Notes under the pieces: model-generated | The model's input: only the letters and a program-made list of their open reading frames with translations | Database searches by the model: none | Told to the model about the DNA's origin: nothing | Assembly (NCBI GenBank): GCA_903920455.1 | Contig: CAIXLY010000015.1 | Location: 1 to 57,177, forward strand | Reading direction: 5' to 3' | Source: an uncultured bacterium | Lineage (GTDB): Bacteria > Bacteroidota > Bacteroidia > Chitinophagales > Chitinophagaceae | Length of the DNA stretch: 57,177 nt | Made by a program: the position numbers and the translations under genes | Shown here: positions 53,973-57,177 of the stretch, piece by piece | Position numbering within the stretch: the first letter of the stretch is position 1 | Layout of the letters: each line of letters starts with the position of its first letter

Positions 53973-56420
53973 ATGGCCAAGTTCGCTATCCTGATTAGTT
54001 TTCTTACCTCGATTTACTTCAATGTGTCGGCGCAACTGACTGTTTACGTATCCCCTAGCGGAAACGACTTGAATCAAGGCAGCTATAACAAACCACTAGG
54101 CAGTTTTGAGGGTGCTCAACAATACCTTCGGAGGATAAAACCCTCTAAGGACGTAAGGGTAATCTTTAAAAATGGCACATACTATCTGCCAAATACCATT
54201 CAATTTTCAGAGAAGGATAACCTCAACTCACAAGCTAGTGTAAGCTATATCGCCGAAAATGAAGGTAAAGCCATCATTAGTGGCGGTAGTCGGATTGAGG
54301 TTCAGTGGAAACCATACAGAAATGGAATCTATGTTACCGAGGTTAGGTGCAACAGCAACATCGATCAACTCTACATTAATGGAAAAAGGCAGGAGATGGC
54401 CAGATATCCAAATGCTCAACAGAACAAAACAGTATTTGATGCTTGGGACCTTAACCACAATCCAGTTGCTGATTCTGTTGCAGATGCGATTCTTCCGTCA
54501 CGTATTGCATCATGGGAAAATCCTACGGGAGGATTTATTCATGCCATGCACGCATACCTATGGGGCGATATGCACTGGTTAATTAAAAAAAAGCAGACTA
54601 ATCATGAACTTGAATTGGAAGGTGGATGGCAAAATAACCGTCCCTCTCCTATGCATCCGGTATTTAGAATGGTAGAAAATATTTTTGAGGAGTTGGATGC
54701 ACCTGGTGAATGGTATTTCAATAAAAAAGAAAATAAACTTTACTACCTCCCCGATACAAACACCAATCTGAAGAATGCCATCGTTGAGATTGTCCGACTC
54801 AACCATTTGATTGAATTCAATGGATCGATAGAAAAACCAATAAGAAACATCCACCTGAAAGGATTTGTTTTTAGGCACACGACCAGAACATTCATGGAAA
54901 ACAAAGAACCGTTGTTGCGTTCTGACTGGACTGTATACCGCGGTGGTGCGATTGTTTATAATGGTGCTGAAGATTGCCAGATTAACGATTGTGAATTTGA
55001 TCAGGTGGGTGGTAACACCATCATGGTAAACAACTACAATAAAAACATACAAATCAAAGGTTGCTATATCCACCATAGTGGAGCAAGTGGTGTGGTTTTC
55101 GTGGGGGATACCAGTTCAGTCAGGAATGCACTATTTGGATATCAGCCACAGCATTATGCTACCCTCGATTTAACCAAGGGCCCAAAAAACAAAAACTACC
55201 CTAGAGATTGCCTGGTGGAAGATTGTATCATCACCATGACCGGAAGGGTTGAAAAACAAACCTCCCCAATCCAAATCTCAATGGCGCATAAGATACATGT
55301 GAATCATTGTTCAATTTATGATGTTCCAAGGGCAGGAATCAACATTAGTGAGGGAACCTTCGGAGGACATGTGATCGAGAACAGTGATATTTTTAATACG
55401 GTATTAGAAACAGGAGATCATGGCAGTTTCAACTCTTGGGGCAGAGACCGGTATTGGAGTCCTGATCAACAGTCAGTTCACGTAGAAGTAGCCAAGAATA
55501 GAACACTGCCATTTCTCGATATGCTAGAACCCAATATCATTCGCCACAACAGATGGAGATGTGACCATGGCTGGGACATTGACCTGGACGATGGTTCAAG
55601 TCAATATAGGATATATAACAATCTGCTTCTTAAAGGTGGACTTAAACTAAGGGAAGGATATGATCGCCATGTTACAAACAATGTAATCATCAACAATACG
55701 ATACACCCTCATGTATGGTTTGAATTAAGTGATGATGTGATTAAACATAATATTGTTTTTGAGAGATACAATGAGATCATGATGGACAACACAGTTGGCA
55801 TCAATAAAAGATGGGGAAAATCAATCGACTCAAATTTCTTTGTGTGTGATAGCAGTCAACTGAAGTCCTTTTTGAAGAATGGAGCAGATTCAAACTCCAT
55901 CAATGGAGATCCTATGTTTATCAACCCAAAAGAAGGTGACTTCAGGGTAAAGCCAAGTTCTAAAACGATATCGGTGGGTTTCGTGAATTTCGACATGAAT
56001 TCTTTTGGAGTAATTAAGCAAACTCTGAAGACAATTGCAAAGACACCAGAAATTCCCATTCCACGCTACACATCAATTAATAGTAGTACTGCTCAATCAT
56101 CAACGTATAGTTGGATGGATGTGCAGCTATCAGAACCAAAAGGGGCAGCACTATCAGCATTTGGTGTTGGCTTTGGAGAAAGTGGTGTGGCGCTAGGTAA
56201 TATTGAAAAAGGAAACAATGCATATGAGCTAGGACTTAGAACAGGAGATCTGATCATGTCGATAGAAGGAAAGAAAGTTGAGAACATTGAAAGCATGCAG
56301 AAATTGTTGGAAGACCTAAAAGGAAATAAGGACTCCTTTACAATTAGCATCATAAGAAATCAGAGGGGGAAGCAGCTGCTCATTAACAAGAAGCCAGAAG
56401 AGTTAAAAAAGTCAAATTAA
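53973..56420 (+). CDS. secreted right-handed beta-helix protein with C-terminal PDZ domain
   Basis: 815 residues with a signal peptide (FAILISFLTSIYFNVSAQ). The N-terminal YVSPSGNDLNQGSYNKPLGSF motif is the usual start of parallel beta-helix glycosidase/lyase-like proteins; beta-helix coils continue to about residue 660 (e.g. DCQINDCEFDQVGGNTIMV; VENSDIFN-type turns such as HVIENSDIFNT). After a linker, a PDZ-like domain occupies about residues 720-805 (GVGFGESGVALGNIEKGNNA...LGLRTGDLIMSIEGKKVENI). The beta-helix resembles GH141-type proteins, but the catalytic residues cannot be assigned by eye. Single gene followed by a terminator. Confidence 0.83.
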   Translation: MAKFAILISFLTSIYFNVSAQLTVYVSPSGNDLNQGSYNKPLGSFEGAQQYLRRIKPSKDVRVIFKNGTYYLPNTIQFSEKDNLNSQASVSYIAENEGKAIISGGSRIEVQWKPYRNGIYVTEVRCNSNIDQLYINGKRQEMARYPNAQQNKTVFDAWDLNHNPVADSVADAILPSRIASWENPTGGFIHAMHAYLWGDMHWLIKKKQTNHELELEGGWQNNRPSPMHPVFRMVENIFEELDAPGEWYFNKKENKLYYLPDTNTNLKNAIVEIVRLNHLIEFNGSIEKPIRNIHLKGFVFRHTTRTFMENKEPLLRSDWTVYRGGAIVYNGAEDCQINDCEFDQVGGNTIMVNNYNKNIQIKGCYIHHSGASGVVFVGDTSSVRNALFGYQPQHYATLDLTKGPKNKNYPRDCLVEDCIITMTGRVEKQTSPIQISMAHKIHVNHCSIYDVPRAGINISEGTFGGHVIENSDIFNTVLETGDHGSFNSWGRDRYWSPDQQSVHVEVAKNRTLPFLDMLEPNIIRHNRWRCDHGWDIDLDDGSSQYRIYNNLLLKGGLKLREGYDRHVTNNVIINNTIHPHVWFELSDDVIKHNIVFERYNEIMMDNTVGINKRWGKSIDSNFFVCDSSQLKSFLKNGADSNSINGDPMFINPKEGDFRVKPSSKTISVGFVNFDMNSFGVIKQTLKTIAKTPEIPIPRYTSINSSTAQSSTYSWMDVQLSEPKGAALSAFGVGFGESGVALGNIEKGNNAYELGLRTGDLIMSIEGKKVENIESMQKLLEDLKGNKDSFTISIIRNQRGKQLLINKKPEELKKSN

Positions 56421-56453
56421 AAAAAGGCCTGGATTTTATCCAGGCCTTTTTTT
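56421..56453. terminator. bidirectional intrinsic terminator (beta-helix gene and tmRNA)
   Basis: GGCCTGG, loop ATTTTAT, CCAGGCC with A-run and T7 flanks: terminates the beta-helix gene on the plus strand and lies 1 base beyond the mature tmRNA end on the minus strand. Confidence 0.9.
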
Positions 56454-56454
56454 G

Positions 56455-56820
56455 TGGAGCTGGTGGGATTCGAACCCACGTCCAAACATATTCGCCGTAA
56501 ACTTTCTACATGCTTATTTTAGAATTGATTGTCGGGTACATGCAGGAACTAAACAAACCAACATGAACCGTAGCTGAATGGTCTTAATCAACTGGCACAG
56601 CCTTCAGTTGAAGCAGCCCTGTTTTTTTTGATTCAGCGGAGTGACTTGGCAAAGGCGGGCCCGTCAAACAGCTATAATGGGTGCGCTAATCTCTGATTAG
56701 GCAGCCATGGCGTAAGTATTCTCGCCGTTTGTGTTTTTCGTATTCAGATTAAAGTGCAACATACGCAACGCACTGCATGCTTACTTACAAAGATCTACGC
56801 TGTCAAAACCGGTCAGCCCC
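56455..56820 (-). ncRNA. ssrA: transfer-messenger RNA (tmRNA)
   Basis: 366-nt RNA that rescues stalled ribosomes. Mature 5' end GGGGCTG pairs with the 3' CAGCTCC plus discriminator A; CCA is not encoded (genome reads CAA). The T-arm GTGGGTTCGAATCCCAC is present. The tag frame ends at 56697: GGC GAG AAT ACT TAC GCC ATG GCT GCC TAA gives GENTYAMAA, of the Bacteroidota type, preceded in frame by AAC ACA AAC. An exact -7 box lies 13 bases upstream of the mature end and a terminator follows directly. Confidence 0.96.
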
Positions 56821-56832
56821 AAAAGCGTATTG

Positions 56833-56840
56833 CAAAGGTA
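56833..56840 (-). promoter_or_regulatory. -7 box (TACCTTTG) for ssrA
   Basis: Exact TAnnTTTG match on the minus strand, 12 bases upstream of the mature tmRNA 5' end; no clear TTG at -33. Confidence 0.55.
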
Positions 56841-56892
56841 CAATAAATCGTGAGGGGAAAGGGAGTGATTTTTGTAATGATTGGTTAATGTA

Positions 56893-57005
56893 AGTTGAGA
56901 GAGTTGAGAAAGTTGAGTTATACTACTCGTCCTCTGTCCCTCGTCCCTTTTGTTCCTCGCTTCGCTCGGGATGAAAGGTGGTGGGTTGTTTGGAATGACA
57001 GTGGT
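56893..57005. repeat. composite intergenic repeat upstream of ssrA
   Basis: Three tandem 9-mers of form AGTTGAGnn (56893-56919), followed by a CT/GA-biased stretch with CTCGTCC / CCTCGTCCC copies and the semi-palindrome CCTCGCTTCGCTCGG (about 56956-56970). The last resembles short dispersed elements (CCGAGCGAAGCGAGG) known in many bacterial intergenic regions. On the minus strand it could be read as a short frame ending ERSEEQKGRGTEDE, which I regard as non-coding. Confidence 0.5.
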
Positions 57006-57015
57006 GCAGCGATAA

Positions 57016-57047
57016 ATAAAAAACCCTTCTAAAAATTAGAAGGGTTT
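57016..57047 (-). terminator. intrinsic terminator of tRNA-Leu
   Basis: AAACCCTTCTAA and TTAGAAGGGTTT form a 12-bp stem with a 3-base loop, followed on the minus strand by a T-run, 2 bases beyond the tRNA end. Confidence 0.85.
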
Positions 57048-57048
57048 G

Positions 57049-57132
57049 TGCCCAGAACAGGAATCGAACCTGCACTACCTTGCGATAACCAGATTTTGAG
57101 TCTAGCGCGTCTACCAATTCCGCCATCTGGGC
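57049..57132 (-). tRNA. tRNA-Leu(CAA)
   Basis: 84-nt class II tRNA: acceptor GCCCAGA/TCTGGGC, discriminator A, anticodon loop CTCAAAA (anticodon CAA, codon UUG) on a CTAGA/TCTGG stem, a variable arm with TATCGC/GGTA pairing, and T-arm TGCAGGTTCGATTCCTG. CCA is not encoded. Confidence 0.97.
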
Positions 57133-57140
57133 AGGGATGG

Positions 57141-57171
57141 CAAATTTAGTTTTTCTGTGTATGCAAAACAA
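57141..57171 (-). promoter_or_regulatory. promoter of tRNA-Leu (TTG-N20-TAAATTTG)
   Basis: Minus strand: TTG at 57171-57169, 20-base spacer, exact TAnnTTTG at 57148-57141, 9 bases from the mature tRNA 5' end. Confidence 0.7.
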
Positions 57172-57177
57172 AAAAAG

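Noticed and set aside
53966-53973. TACGTTTA resembling a -7 box at the start of the beta-helix gene
   Set aside because: It overlaps the ATG itself, so transcription would begin inside the gene, and no TTG lies at -33.
56923-57171. 82-codon frame covering tRNA-Leu and the repeat
   Set aside because: It overlaps tRNA-Leu and is built from the low-complexity repeat; non-coding.

Overview
The window comes from a Bacteroidota chromosome, most likely order Cytophagales. Several signs agree: promoters of the phylum-specific form TTG-N19-TAnnTTTG, almost no Shine-Dalgarno sites, a long signal peptidase I, a class-B-like SdhCAB complex, an archaeal-type UbiA prenyltransferase, HU-CCDC81-like domains, many outer-membrane barrels, and a tmRNA tag ending YAMAA. 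The genes are mainly housekeeping and cell-envelope functions. I see no phage, insertion sequence or CRISPR array.

Layout. 1-1.95 kb (minus): a Maf / UbiA prenyltransferase / KdsC-like phosphatase operon, cut by the window edge. 2-6.3 kb (plus): an alpha/beta hydrolase, a possible 33-residue membrane peptide, topA and a SirB1-like gene. 6.66-12.1 kb (plus): a complete RND efflux operon (adaptor, pump, outer-membrane channel). 12.1-13.6 kb (minus): signal peptidase I. 13.8-14.5 kb: a remnant of a MerR-type sensor domain and a DUF3052-like gene. 14.6-18.8 kb (minus): rpsO, pnp, prmA and plsY, with a strong hairpin on either side of pnp. 18.8-25.6 kb: a small membrane protein, a glycosyltransferase, ftsE, purM, ribF, holA and a coiled-coil membrane protein.

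25.6-32.6 kb (minus): sdhC-sdhA-sdhB followed by a very large outer-membrane protein. 32.7-35.0 kb (minus): an amino-sugar recycling group (BadF-type kinase, murQ, unknown gene). 35.0-36.6 kb (plus): an S41 protease. 36.6-42.9 kb (minus): an envelope module made of a 1014-residue TPR protein, a beta-barrel, a membrane protein with tandem HU-like domains, and a methyltransferase. 43.0-46.6 kb (plus): DoxX, a thioesterase, cinA and a 2-oxoacid dehydrogenase E2. 46.6-52.1 kb (minus): an S9 peptidase, an EamA transporter, a dolichol-phosphate-mannose-synthase-like transferase and an exonuclease. 52.2-57.2 kb: a 41-residue lipoprotein, an O-acetylhomoserine sulfhydrylase, a secreted beta-helix/PDZ protein, tmRNA and tRNA-Leu(CAA).

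Regulation. Reading the promoter motif by eye moves several starts to internal ATGs. Five promoters have both boxes at the expected spacing (rpsO, ftsE, purM, metY, tRNA-Leu). The items most worth a second look are the hairpin whose T-tract touches the prmA start codon, the TPR/barrel/HU envelope module, the beta-helix/PDZ fusion, and two tiny envelope proteins. I found nothing that can be called a wholly new system from sequence alone.
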